From Actinomycetota bacterium (lineage in GTDB: Bacteria > Actinomycetota > Humimicrobiia > Humimicrobiales > Humimicrobiaceae): a DNA stretch of 11,182 nt. Of this stretch, positions 1 to 7,400 are shown piece after piece. The stretch spans positions 1 to 11,182 of the forward strand of contig JAMDDL010000128.1 of NCBI GenBank assembly GCA_023488645.1. Direction: 5' to 3'. Under the pieces are notes generated by a model. The model was not told where the DNA came from and did not search any database. It was given only the letters and a program-made list of their open reading frames with translations. How positions within the stretch are numbered: position 1 is the first letter of the stretch; the number at the start of each line of letters is the position of its first letter. The position numbers were made by a program, and so were the translations under genes.

Positions 1-653
1 CCGTAATCAGAAACATCTGTGGAATTTACCGGCAGTACCTGGACAACTCCCATATTTGCAGTCTTTATCGTACCGATTTTCTTTCCTGTTCCTTCAGCAA
101 TTTTTTGCGCACGTGCTTTAGCATCCTTAACTGCATCTGCGAGAAGATTTATTCTTAGCTGCGGCAGATTTGTAACATAATACTGGAGATTGTTTATTGA
201 AAAAATTACACCTTCATCAATGAGTTTTTGAACATTTTTTGATAAATCCGTCAGCTTTTGTATTTCCTTTGACTGAATTTCCACAGTTTGTCTTAAGATA
301 TATTCTTTGGCAGCATTTGGATCATATAAAAAAGGAGCATCCATATAAACCGGAGAAATCTGAAGATCTTTTTCATTAAAACCTGCTTCTATAAAAAATT
401 TTTTAACAATCTCTTCATCAGATTTCATCTGTGAATATCCTGACTTTAAATCTTCTACCGGAACATTTCTGGAAAATCCTGCACTGAGCTTTGAAATATC
501 AGAGCTTACTTTCTGTTTGAAAGAACCTGTAACCCACATACTGTTATCTGCTGTTCGTACTTTATAAAATGCATAAGAAAAAATCATAATACCTATTATG
601 AAGCAGATTCCCACAATAATTCCGAAATATATTATTTTATTATTTTTCTCCAT
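1..653 (-). CDS. SIMPL-domain (DUF541) membrane-anchored protein, C-terminus cut by window edge
   Basis: The minus-strand frame from ATG at 653 stays open for 217 codons to the window edge, so the C-terminus is missing. The start is supported by AGGAGG five bases upstream (659-664). Residues 8-29 form one hydrophobic segment (IIYFGIIVGICFIIGIMIF), read as an N-terminal anchor or uncleaved signal. The rest would lie outside the membrane. Seen in the body: WVTGSFKQKVSSDISKLSAGF near 40-60, LQISPVYM, LRQTVEIQSKEI and LLADAVKDAKARAQKIAEGTGKKIG near 170-195. The last is the typical SIMPL/YggE pattern of an Ala/Lys-rich helix followed by a Gly turn. Family members are periplasmic or surface proteins of poorly defined role, one of them linked to oxidative stress in E. 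coli. It is divergent from the gene at 837. Family call fairly sure; function unknown. Confidence 0.82.
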   Translation of the reverse strand, partial: MEKNNKIIYFGIIVGICFIIGIMIFSYAFYKVRTADNSMWVTGSFKQKVSSDISKLSAGFSRNVPVEDLKSGYSQMKSDEEIVKKFFIEAGFNEKDLQISPVYMDAPFLYDPNAAKEYILRQTVEIQSKEIQKLTDLSKNVQKLIDEGVIFSINNLQYYVTNLPQLRINLLADAVKDAKARAQKIAEGTGKKIGTIKTANMGVVQVLPVNSTDVSDY

Positions 654-836
654 GAAACCTCCTGCATAATCTATATAATTTTAATATTAATGATTAAGTT
701 GATTATTTATTTACTTAAAAATCTTATCATCTTTATTATAAGTTTAAAAGTCTTCCATATTAATAATTAAAAACATTTTAATTTTGCTTATAATTTCATA
801 TACTTTTATTTAAATAAAACAAAAAAGGAGGTTGCA

Positions 837-1515
837 GTGGAAGTTAAGATTTTGTATAGCCCGGCTTACAGTCTTGCAAATGTGAAACTTGTATCCGGTG
901 AGCAGATTCAGGTTGAATCGGGTTCCATGGTCAGCACCAGTTTTGGTGTTAATATTGAAACTAAAGCTGCAGGAGGCTTTTTTAAAGCTTTTGGAAGATC
1001 CATGCTTGGCGGCGAATCATTCTTCATGAATACTTTTACGGCACCTGTTAATGGAGGAGAAATTAATCTTGCACCTTCACTTCCGGGCGACATGTTTGTG
1101 ATGGATATAAATAATCAGACATTGCTGATTCAGTCCGGTTCATATTGTGCTTCTTCAATGGGCATAAACATTGATACAAAATGGGGGGGGCGCAAAAACC
1201 TTTTTTGCTTCCGAAGGATTAATATTGCTGAAAGCTACAGGAAGCGGGAAGTTAATTTTATCAAGCTATGGTGCAATCCATGAAATAAATCTTGCTCCAG
1301 GTGAAAAATATATTGTTGACACAGGGCATTTTGTTGCTTTTGATGAATGCCTTGGCTTTGTTGTTAAAAGAATTGGCGGCTTAAAATCCACATTACTAAG
1401 CGGCGAGGGACTGGTAGTTGAGCTTACCGGACCAGGAAAGGCATTACTTCAAACCAGATCAACTGATGCATTTTTAAGCTGGCTTATACCAAAGCTGCCA
1501 AAACATAATAACTGA
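837..1515 (+). pseudogene. AIM24/TIGR00266-family protein, split by a +1 frameshift in a G8 tract
   Basis: The first frame starts at GTG 837 with AAAGGAGG a few bases upstream and runs in family register to Trp116 (INIDTKWGG). It then turns into an unrelated tail ending at 1283. The next frame picks up the family sequence at once (GGAKTFFASEGLILLKATG, SSYGAIHEINLAPGE) and ends at TGA 1513-1515. The junction lies in eight consecutive G (1183-1190). With seven G the reading would be W-G-G-A-K-T-F-F and give one protein of about 225 residues, the usual length of the family. Repeated Gly-rich beta segments (GGFFKAFGRSMLGGESFF, SGKLILSSYG) fit the AIM24 beta-sandwich fold. The biochemical role of bacterial members is unknown. 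The lesion may be a sequencing or assembly error, a real inactivation, or a slippage-prone switch. No other damage is seen, which argues against an old pseudogene. Confidence 0.85.
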
Positions 1516-1531
1516 AAGAAATATTTAAGAT

Positions 1532-1753
1532 ATGGCTGTTGACATGAAACTGCTTAAAATTTTTAATACAAGAATTGATGCAGAACTTGCAAAAAGCTTT
1601 CTTGAGTCAAATGGCATTAAAAGCATGATCGTTGCAGATGATGCCGGAGAAATGTATCCTGCTGCTTCAATCTATTGGGGAGTAAAATTATTTGTAAATG
1701 ATTCTGACTTTGAAGTTGCAGAAAATCTGATTAAAGAAGATTCCGGCAAATAA
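1532..1753 (+). CDS. DUF2007-type small protein (putative signal-transducing protein family)
   Basis: A 73-residue protein beginning 16 bases after the AIM24-type gene and therefore probably on the same transcript. The sequence LKIFNTRIDAELAKSFLESNGIKSMIVADDAG, followed by GVKLFVNDSDFEVAENLIKE, matches the DUF2007 pattern: beta strand, helix, beta strand, then a second strand-helix that closes a ferredoxin-like fold. Family proteins usually begin Met-Lys-Leu, so the internal ATG at 1544 (MKLLKIF) is an equally good start and would give 69 residues. Neither start has a strong Shine-Dalgarno sequence. There is no signal peptide, membrane segment or cysteine pair. The family name suggests signalling, but I know of no demonstrated function and infer none. 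Confidence 0.75.
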   Translation: MAVDMKLLKIFNTRIDAELAKSFLESNGIKSMIVADDAGEMYPAASIYWGVKLFVNDSDFEVAENLIKEDSGK

Positions 1754-1778
1754 TCGATCAGGATTTTTTAAAATTCAT

Positions 1779-1808
1779 TTATTAAAAGTTTTTTAATAAT
1801 AATTTTTT
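1779..1808 (+). terminator. Weak all-AT hairpin with T-run downstream of the DUF2007 gene
   Basis: TTATTAAAA (1779-1787) pairs with TTTTAATAA (1791-1799) around a 3-base loop, and a T6 run follows at 1803-1808. It sits 26 bases after the stop codon, where a terminator would be expected. With no G-C pair in the stem it would be weak, and such structures arise often by chance in DNA this AT-rich. The remainder of the 274-base gap up to 2027 holds no ORF I can support. A TATAAT box at 1946-1951 could belong to the zinc-ribbon gene, but it lacks a convincing -35. Confidence 0.3.
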
Positions 1809-2027
1809 AGTACATTTAAAAAATAATTTTTTTAAAAAAAGCTTGTATTATCCAGCTCATTTATTTATTATAATTAAGTATAAATTTGAAGATTTTGATT
1901 TTAATTAAAAGCTTTCCCTGGTTAATATTATCTGGCAGGTTTAATTATAATTTTATATATTTGAAAAATAAAAAATAAATTCATAACCAAATCAAAATAA
2001 TTACAACAAAAAAATGGAGGTGTCATA

Positions 2028-2171
2028 GTGGATGCATATTGTGTTAAATGCAAAGCTAAAACTGAAGTTAAGGATGCTAAAGAAGTTACAATGAAAAACG
2101 GAAGACCTGCAGTTACGGGTTCATGCTCAAAGTGCGGAACAAAAGTTTTTAAAATTAAATCAAACAAGTAA
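2028..2171 (+). CDS. DUF5679-like 47-residue zinc-ribbon protein
   Basis: A small gene opening with GTG at 2028, with GGAGG at 2016-2020 and an ideal 7-base spacing, and ending TAA at 2169-2171. The protein has two CxxC pairs, Cys5/Cys8 (AYCVKCKAK) and Cys33/Cys36 (GSCSKCGTK), the layout of a four-cysteine zinc ribbon. Between them is VKDAKEVTMKNGRPAVTG, the most recognisable stretch of the DUF5679 family. It is basic, with about a dozen lysines, and has no membrane segment. A nucleic-acid or ribosome-associated role would be plausible for such a ribbon, but I know of no experimental function. It stands alone between AT-rich spacers and is followed within 50 bases by a strong terminator, so it is probably monocistronic. 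The opposite-strand frame over it is a shadow. Confidence 0.9.
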   Translation: MDAYCVKCKAKTEVKDAKEVTMKNGRPAVTGSCSKCGTKVFKIKSNK

Positions 2172-2217
2172 TTATTTTTTTATATTAATTACTGTTTAAT
2201 TTTATTTTGAATTTTTA

Positions 2218-2260
2218 AATTAGTGCTATTTAAAAAATAATAAATAGCACTAATTTTTTT
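2218..2260 (+). terminator. Strong intrinsic terminator after the zinc-ribbon gene
   Basis: AATTAGTGCTATTTA (2218-2232) is a perfect inverted repeat of TAAATAGCACTAATT (2241-2255), 15 bp around an 8-base loop. It is followed directly by a T-run to 2260 and a second T5 after one A. The T-run lies only on the plus-strand side, so the element is directional. It ends the transcript of the 47-residue zinc-ribbon gene and separates it from the plsY-like gene. Confidence 0.9.
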
Positions 2261-2419
2261 ATTTTTCTGATTAATATGATCTGTTTGTCATTTAATTTTA
2301 TTGCTTTTAAATTTTTAACTCATTAAAATTTAACTGTAGGCGATTAATTATAATAATAACTATTCATATTCCCTGATAAAGTAAAATTATCATTAAAGCA
2401 TTTTTAAGGTATTTAATAT

Positions 2420-3055
2420 ATGGATTATCGTGACCTGATAAGTGATATATTGATTTTAATATTTTGCTTTTTATTTGGGGCAATCCCGTTTTGTTATTTA
2501 ATTGCAAAATATACAAAAGGAAAAGACCTGACTAAAATTGGCGATAAAAATCCCGGAGGCTGGAATCTCTTATTTAACGTCTCAAAATGGTGGGGCATTT
2601 TAGGAATAATTTTAGATGTTTCAAAGGGAGCATTATGTTATTTTCTTGCATTAAAATTTTCAAACATGCAAATCACGCCGGTGCTGGCAGGATGTATGGC
2701 AGTTGCCGGTCATGATTACCCGCCTTATCTTAAATTCAATGGAGGCAAAGGCGTTGCAACTACTTTGGGTTTTTTAGTTGCACTGCAGCCATATTCCATA
2801 TTTTTTTACGGTTTCGGCATAGTAACAGTTTTATTTACATTAAAGAGCATGATATGGGGGATGATTAGTGCAATAATATGTGCAAGCGTCTTTTTATGGA
2901 TTTTTAACAAGTCTTTTAACTATCTCATAATGGGTTTACTGTTGTTAATCATAATTATTCCAAGATATATAAATTCTTCAAAAAGTTTTGTGCAGAATTT
3001 TAAAATTGACAGAACTGTTAAAGTAAAGGATTTATTTACTCCGAAAATAAGATAA
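2420..3055 (+). CDS. plsY: PlsY-family acyl-phosphate:glycerol-3-phosphate acyltransferase (divergent)
   Basis: A 211-residue integral membrane protein with several hydrophobic segments (about 8-30, 57-78, 85-98, 113-135, 138-160, 166-182). PlsY transfers an acyl group from acyl-phosphate to sn-glycerol-3-phosphate, the first acylation of bacterial phospholipid synthesis. The family's conserved loops are visible: GAIPFCYLIAK (20-30), GKDLTKIGDKNPGGWN (34-49) in place of the usual G-x-DIR-x-x-GSGNxGATN, and GHDYPPYLKFNGGKGVATTLG (97-117), with His98 and the GGKGVAT loop intact. The second loop departs from canonical PlsY: Lys-Ile-Gly-Asp replaces the Arg and GSGN part, and GGWN replaces GATN. 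It may therefore belong to a PlsY-like side branch with a different acceptor. The start has only a weak AAGG upstream. It stands alone on its strand and converges with the glycosyltransferase gene. Confidence 0.82.
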   Translation: MDYRDLISDILILIFCFLFGAIPFCYLIAKYTKGKDLTKIGDKNPGGWNLLFNVSKWWGILGIILDVSKGALCYFLALKFSNMQITPVLAGCMAVAGHDYPPYLKFNGGKGVATTLGFLVALQPYSIFFYGFGIVTVLFTLKSMIWGMISAIICASVFLWIFNKSFNYLIMGLLLLIIIIPRYINSSKSFVQNFKIDRTVKVKDLFTPKIR

Positions 3056-3087
3056 TTTTATATTTAACACTTATTATTTAAAAAATG

Positions 3088-3101
3088 ATATGAATTCATA
3101 T
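3088..3101. repeat. 14-bp perfect palindrome between convergent genes
   Basis: ATATGAATTCATAT is self-complementary with no loop and lies in the 67-base gap between the plsY-like and glycosyltransferase stop codons. It has no loop and no T-run, so it is not an intrinsic terminator. It may be a protein-binding site or chance in AT-rich DNA. No clear terminator for either convergent gene is visible in this gap. Confidence 0.4.
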
Positions 3102-3122
3102 ATTAGAAATATTAAAAACATA

Positions 3123-4343
3123 TTAATGGTTTTTAACCTTTAAACTAATATCCTCATCTTCAACCACATTTAATTCGTCTGACCTGCTTTCTGCATGATA
3201 AATTCTACCCTTCCAGTAAATGCCGCTTCCAAATTTATTCTGGAAAAATGAATTGGCTGCCATAAATATCAGATATATTATGGTAAGAGGATGAAGAAAA
3301 ATATCGGTAACCCTTTCCCTGAATCTTAGGGCATTGATTAATCTTATTAATGAAATTATAAATATTTGCAGAATAAGAAGAATAAGAATCTGATATGACC
3401 AATGATATACAATCAATCCAAGCGGAAGAAGAATATATGGCAGTAAAAAAATCATTGTGACTAAAATCAGAACTGTAGACATCATAAAAATATTGTAATC
3501 AAAAGCTGAAAATAAGAATCTTGTATAACCGGTTAAAACCTGTTTAAAATTCCGGTACATTCTGCATGACACTATTTTTCTTCCATCAAAAATCATATAT
3601 TTGTATCCCATTTCCTTTGTTTTTTTTGTTATATGGACATCTTCAAGTATTTTTCCCTTTACTGCAGAATGACCTCCCATCCCAAAATAAGCTTCTCTTT
3701 TAAATAAGAGATACTGACCTACTCCTGTACAAAACAATGGATTTTTTGATTTTTTAATCAGAGCAAGAGGCATAAATATTAATATTGCAAAATTTATAAA
3801 AGTTAATGCCATTCTTTCATGTATGGTTATCATTATCTGTCTTGGAAACGGACTTAATGCATCAAGATTATTGTTTAATAACGCTGCAATAGAACTTGAT
3901 ATTGAATTAGGTAAATGATAAGTATCTGCATCTGTAAAAATAAAATAATCCCCTTTTGCAAGCCTTGAAAGCTGATGACATGCAAAATTTTTCCCAAGCC
4001 AACCTTGAGGCAGTTGTTTACCTTTAAAAACTTTGATGTTTTTATTTTTAACTGATATTTTTTTTACAATATTGAAGGTTTTATCTGAAGAGTTATCATC
4101 TAGGACCACTATTTCAAAATTTGAATAATCCTGCTTAAGAAAAGATCTTATGCATCTTTCTATATTCTTTTCTTCATTTCTTGCAGGAATTAAAACAGAT
4201 ACCAGGGGCAGATCATCTTTTGTTTCATTTGTTAATTTAAAAAAGGATATTTCCTTAAAAAGATGCTGGTTGATAAGGAAATTTATCAGCAGAATAATAA
4301 GAATAATCAATATTATGAATTGATATAACGAGAATAATTCCAT
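3123..4343 (-). CDS. Membrane glycosyltransferase family 2, CrtQ-like
   Basis: A 406-residue protein. Residues 7-25 form an N-terminal membrane segment. A cytoplasmic GT2 (GT-A) domain starts near 46 (LPLVSVLIPARNEEKNIERCI), with DDNSSD at 82-87, the sugar-nucleotide/metal motif DAD at 138-140 (FTDADTYH), and LEDVHITKKTKEMGYK followed by QVLTGYTRFLF, matching the catalytic ED and QxxRW-type region of processive-like GT2 enzymes. Three or four further membrane segments (about 270-370) follow. The stretch LPQGWLGKNFACHQLSRLAKGD resembles CrtQ-like enzymes, which glycosylate carotenoid acids. The acceptor here cannot be read from sequence and no carotenoid genes are present. No Shine-Dalgarno sequence precedes the ATG. 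A TATAAT box on the minus strand (4374-4379), 30 bases upstream, suggests its own promoter, though the -35 is poor. Confidence 0.85.
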   Translation of the reverse strand: MELFSLYQFIILIILIILLINFLINQHLFKEISFFKLTNETKDDLPLVSVLIPARNEEKNIERCIRSFLKQDYSNFEIVVLDDNSSDKTFNIVKKISVKNKNIKVFKGKQLPQGWLGKNFACHQLSRLAKGDYFIFTDADTYHLPNSISSSIAALLNNNLDALSPFPRQIMITIHERMALTFINFAILIFMPLALIKKSKNPLFCTGVGQYLLFKREAYFGMGGHSAVKGKILEDVHITKKTKEMGYKYMIFDGRKIVSCRMYRNFKQVLTGYTRFLFSAFDYNIFMMSTVLILVTMIFLLPYILLPLGLIVYHWSYQILILLILQIFIISLIRLINALRFRERVTDIFLHPLTIIYLIFMAANSFFQNKFGSGIYWKGRIYHAESRSDELNVVEDEDISLKVKNH

Positions 4344-4427
4344 ATTTATATAATTAATTATGAATTGATTTTAATTATAAGGAATAAGGAATAATTAATC
4401 TACAATTTGATTGCTTTATTATTTATT

Positions 4428-4838
4428 TTAACTTTTGATATTTTCCATTTTTTTATTTGTTCTGCCAAGAAAATCTTCGAGTTTGATGATATATCTTAAA
4501 TGAAAACCTTCTCCTATTTTTTCCACTTCATCAAATGCTTCCACTTTAAATTTTAATTTTTTGCCTTGTATTTCAATTAATTCAGCTTTTGCTATTATAA
4601 TCATGCCAAGTGGAGTTGCGGCAAGATGGCTGACATCGATATGGGTTCCAACTGTTGCCAGACCTTCCGGAAGAAGAGAGTCAACTGTATTTATTGCAGC
4701 TTTCTCCATTAATCCTATCATTGCCGGTGTTGCAAAAACTTTAACAGAGCCGCTCCCAAATTTTAAAGCAGTATTATCTTCGGTTACATTTGTTATTGCC
4801 TGTGCGTTTAATCCGATTTTAAGGTTGTAATTTTCCAT
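4428..4838 (-). CDS. FlK-like hotdog-fold acyl-CoA thioesterase
   Basis: I place the start at ATG 4838, because AAGGAG lies five bases upstream. A longer in-frame opening from 4898 has no ribosome site and adds 20 residues outside the family. The 136-residue product is a single hotdog domain. Thr37 (VFATPAM), Glu45 (GLMEKAA) and His71 (VSHLAATPLG) are spaced exactly as the catalytic Thr42/Glu50/His76 of fluoroacetyl-CoA thioesterase FlK, offset by five. The family hydrolyses short acyl-CoA thioesters. True fluoroacetate use is very unlikely, and most homologues are generic thioesterases of unknown substrate. ATVGTHIDVSHLAATPLGM and GFHLRYIIKLEDF are further family-like stretches. It is cytoplasmic, with no signal peptide. 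It lies 84 bases upstream of the glycosyltransferase on the same strand and 131 bases after the GOGAT operon, with no clear terminator on either side. Confidence 0.85.
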   Translation of the reverse strand: MENYNLKIGLNAQAITNVTEDNTALKFGSGSVKVFATPAMIGLMEKAAINTVDSLLPEGLATVGTHIDVSHLAATPLGMIIIAKAELIEIQGKKLKFKVEAFDEVEKIGEGFHLRYIIKLEDFLGRTNKKMENIKS

Positions 4839-4969
4839 ATATGCTCCTTGCCATCCAAATGATACTTTTAAATAATATTTAAGAAAGTAGTTAAACAATC
4901 ATGATTTTACAGTCTTAAATAATACCATATTGTGCTGAAAAAAAATTCTGAAAAAAATATTAAATATAA

Positions 4970-5878
4970 TCAGTAAGCATATAATTTTCCGTACGGTCTG
5001 CGGGAAAATGGAGAAAGTTTTATAAAGTCATTAAGATTGATATTTGCCTTATTTTCATCACCAAAATATTTTAAATAATTATTTAGATATTTTTTAATTA
5101 TTTTTTCATCTTCGCTGTCAATTTCAGATTTTACTATTTCTTTCCCAAGCTTATAATTGCTTATTTCCCCTCTTACAAATATTTTCCCGCCATGCATGCC
5201 CGTACCTATATAGTTTCCGGCTGCTTCGTCGTCATTAAAAAGATAAAAACTTTTTAATTTTTTTTCTGAAAAAGACAAACCTAAAATAATTATTATGCCT
5301 CCAGCCATATATTCACCAGGAAAATGACTTGCTTTTCCTCCGATTACTATAACAGGAAATTTGTCAAGATAGGATTTCATATGGATTCCGCTTCTATAAC
5401 CCACACTGCCTTTAACATATATCTCCCCGCCACGCATTGAATATCCAAGGATATCTCCGGCTGAACCATGAATTATTATTTTACCTGAATTCATTGTATT
5501 TCCTGTGCCGTCCTGAACATTACCAAAAACCTCAATCTCGGGTCCATCCATAAATGCAGCAAGATCATTTCCGGGAACCCCTTCTATTACTATTTTCATA
5601 CTTCCCTGCAGTCCGTCCCCTATATATCTCTGGCCAAGCACATTTTTAAGTTCGATAGTATTAATTTTATTTAAAGCATCAGAATATTTCAGATTTTCCT
5701 TTTCACTTATTTCCCTTATTATGCTTCTGATAGAATAATTTAAAGTTTTATAATCAACATTTTCAGAATCAATTATGCACTTATTTCCGGAAATTTTTAT
5801 TTTCGGCAAACACACAGTCTCCGGAAGATTAATTGAATTTATTGTTAAATTATCATTATTTTTTATTTTTATTTCCAA
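4970..5878 (-). CDS. GXGXG-domain subunit of split glutamate synthase (GltB3-type)
   Basis: Last gene of the GOGAT operon, 302 residues. Translation most likely begins at a TTG (5876-5878), with AAGGA eight bases upstream. Residues 1-80 are an N-terminal part of uncertain fold. From about 85 the protein is a right-handed beta-helix of repeated Gly turns: IGDGLQGSM, GVPGNDLAAFMDG, GNVQDGTGNTMNSG, GSAGDILGYSMRGG, GSVGYRSGIHMK, and after an insertion HFPGEYMAGG and YIGTGMHGG. This is the GXGXG domain that forms the C-terminal part of bacterial GltB and is a separate subunit in archaeal-type glutamate synthase. In fused GOGAT it is structural, buttressing the ammonia channel and FMN domain. It is not catalytic. 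The gene is 57 bases downstream of the FAD oxidoreductase. Identity is firm; the exact role as a free subunit is inferred. Confidence 0.88.
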   Translation of the reverse strand: MEIKIKNNDNLTINSINLPETVCLPKIKISGNKCIIDSENVDYKTLNYSIRSIIREISEKENLKYSDALNKINTIELKNVLGQRYIGDGLQGSMKIVIEGVPGNDLAAFMDGPEIEVFGNVQDGTGNTMNSGKIIIHGSAGDILGYSMRGGEIYVKGSVGYRSGIHMKSYLDKFPVIVIGGKASHFPGEYMAGGIIIILGLSFSEKKLKSFYLFNDDEAAGNYIGTGMHGGKIFVRGEISNYKLGKEIVKSEIDSEDEKIIKKYLNNYLKYFGDENKANINLNDFIKLSPFSRRPYGKLYAY

Positions 5879-5935
5879 ATGATTTTTCCTTTTTGAATTT
5901 ATTTTTTATATTCAGCAGTCAGTTGCACTTAATTT

Positions 5936-7399
5936 TCATACTTCTATGCCATCTCCAACAACAAGATGCTTTTTATAGTCTGAGGGAAGCTGAATTATAC
6001 CAAAATCCTCCTTAATAAGATTCTCCTTTATGTTTGAAATATCTACTTTGTTTTTTATAAGTCCGCCATATATCCCAGCCCTGTCAATATTTCCTACAAG
6101 AATTATCCCTATTATTTTTTTATCACTGATTATAATTTTTTTATAAAATTTCCTTTCAGGTTTGTACTCTTTTATAATTTCAATATCTCCTTCAATATTT
6201 CCGGAAGGATTGGTTATTCCAATGGAAATTGATGGAATCTGGAGTATTTCAATTGAATTCATAAAATATCCGCCATTATAAATTTTGCTGCCACCAGCCA
6301 TATTTATACCTGCAACTTCTCCCTGTCTTACCGCAAGCGGCCAGACAGCAATATTTACCTTGCTTCCTGTAATAAAATCAAAAGATTCAGTTACGTCTCC
6401 GGCAGCATAAACATCCTGTATATTTGTTTGCATATGTTCATCAACAATAATTCCCTTCCCGTATTTTATATGTTTACCATCTTTATCTTTTATCCATGCT
6501 TCGGAATTTTTAATAATGCTTAAATCAGGCATCACTCCCACAGCAACAATTAAAAGCTTTGAATTTATTTTCTCTCCATTTTTAAGTTTAATTGCTTCAA
6601 GCTTATTATCTTTTATAAATATTTTATTTATGGTGTTTTGTGTATAAATTTTGCTGCCTTTTGCTTCAAGTTCGTTTTCTATTATTAATGAAGCCTGCTT
6701 ATCAAAAGTTGCAGAAAGAATTCTATCAGAAAGCTCAATTATTTTTATTTTAATGCCAATCTCCAGAAGAGCTTCTGCTGATTTCAGCCCTATCAGCCCA
6801 CCGCCTAAAATAACTGCTTCCTTTATATTATTCTTTATGATATAAGCCTTAATCCTTTCCGCATCATCAAGACATGTAAATGTAAAAATCCCGCAGATTT
6901 CCCTAAAGTTTTCATTATCCAACATTTTTATTATTTTGTTTTTTATTTCTGAATAATTTTTGCCTTTATTTTCGCTTTCAAAACCGGCGGAAAAATTATT
7001 TGCAGCAAGAACTTCAATTCCTGGAATTATTGGTTTTCCCCCATTTGTCATCAGTAATTTTTTATATTTAAATCTTAAACCTTTATCAGCAATAATTTCC
7101 TTGCCTGCAAAATCTATTTTTCCAACATTTGTATTTAATTTTAAGAAAACCTTATTTTCCATGTAAAAGTCTTCCGATTTAAAGTAAAGGTTTTCAGCCT
7201 TAACTTTTCCAGCCAGATAATAAGTTATTAATGGCTTTGAATAATTGGGAAATTTCTCATTTGTTAAAACCGCGATGGTGCCGTTTTTATCCAGTAACCT
7301 GATGGCAGAAACTGCTGAAAGTCCTGCAGCAGAATTGCCTATTATAATATAGTCAAAGACTTTATTTGTATCACAATTTAAATCAATATTTTTTTTCAT
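5936..7399 (-). CDS. FAD/NAD-dependent oxidoreductase of the glutamate synthase operon
   Basis: I place the start at ATG 7399: AAGGA lies eight bases upstream and the ferredoxin stop is one base away. An earlier in-frame ATG at 7429 overlaps the ferredoxin. The 487-residue product has a FAD Rossmann motif (IIIGNSAAG, 18-26), a second nucleotide-binding motif (GGGLIG, 199-204) ending in an acidic residue (Glu222 in IIELSDRIL), which favours NADH over NADPH, and the FAD-contacting AAGD at 332-335. The NYSKPLITYYLAG segment is that of NADH:rubredoxin-reductase-like enzymes. The catalytic Cys of CoA-disulfide reductases is absent, so simple electron transfer is expected. It is not GltD-like: it lacks that protein's N-terminal Fe-S domain. 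In the complex it should pass hydride electrons to the polyferredoxin. A loop of about 40 residues (129-169) is longer than usual. Confidence 0.87.
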   Translation of the reverse strand: MKKNIDLNCDTNKVFDYIIIGNSAAGLSAVSAIRLLDKNGTIAVLTNEKFPNYSKPLITYYLAGKVKAENLYFKSEDFYMENKVFLKLNTNVGKIDFAGKEIIADKGLRFKYKKLLMTNGGKPIIPGIEVLAANNFSAGFESENKGKNYSEIKNKIIKMLDNENFREICGIFTFTCLDDAERIKAYIIKNNIKEAVILGGGLIGLKSAEALLEIGIKIKIIELSDRILSATFDKQASLIIENELEAKGSKIYTQNTINKIFIKDNKLEAIKLKNGEKINSKLLIVAVGVMPDLSIIKNSEAWIKDKDGKHIKYGKGIIVDEHMQTNIQDVYAAGDVTESFDFITGSKVNIAVWPLAVRQGEVAGINMAGGSKIYNGGYFMNSIEILQIPSISIGITNPSGNIEGDIEIIKEYKPERKFYKKIIISDKKIIGIILVGNIDRAGIYGGLIKNKVDISNIKENLIKEDFGIIQLPSDYKKHLVVGDGIEV

Positions 7400-7400
7400 T

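Noticed and set aside
908..1093. Minus-strand 61-residue frame inside the AIM24-type gene.
   Set aside because: Shadow of the plus-strand coding sequence, without a ribosome site or recognisable product.
1928..2167. Minus-strand 79-residue open frame with hydrophobic stretches.
   Set aside because: It is antisense to the zinc-ribbon gene, which has a good ribosome site, paired cysteines and family similarity. The antisense frame has none of these.
4839..4898. Upstream in-frame extension of the thioesterase (20 residues).
   Set aside because: The downstream ATG at 4838 has AAGGAG at ideal spacing and gives the family length. The extension reads as untranslated leader.
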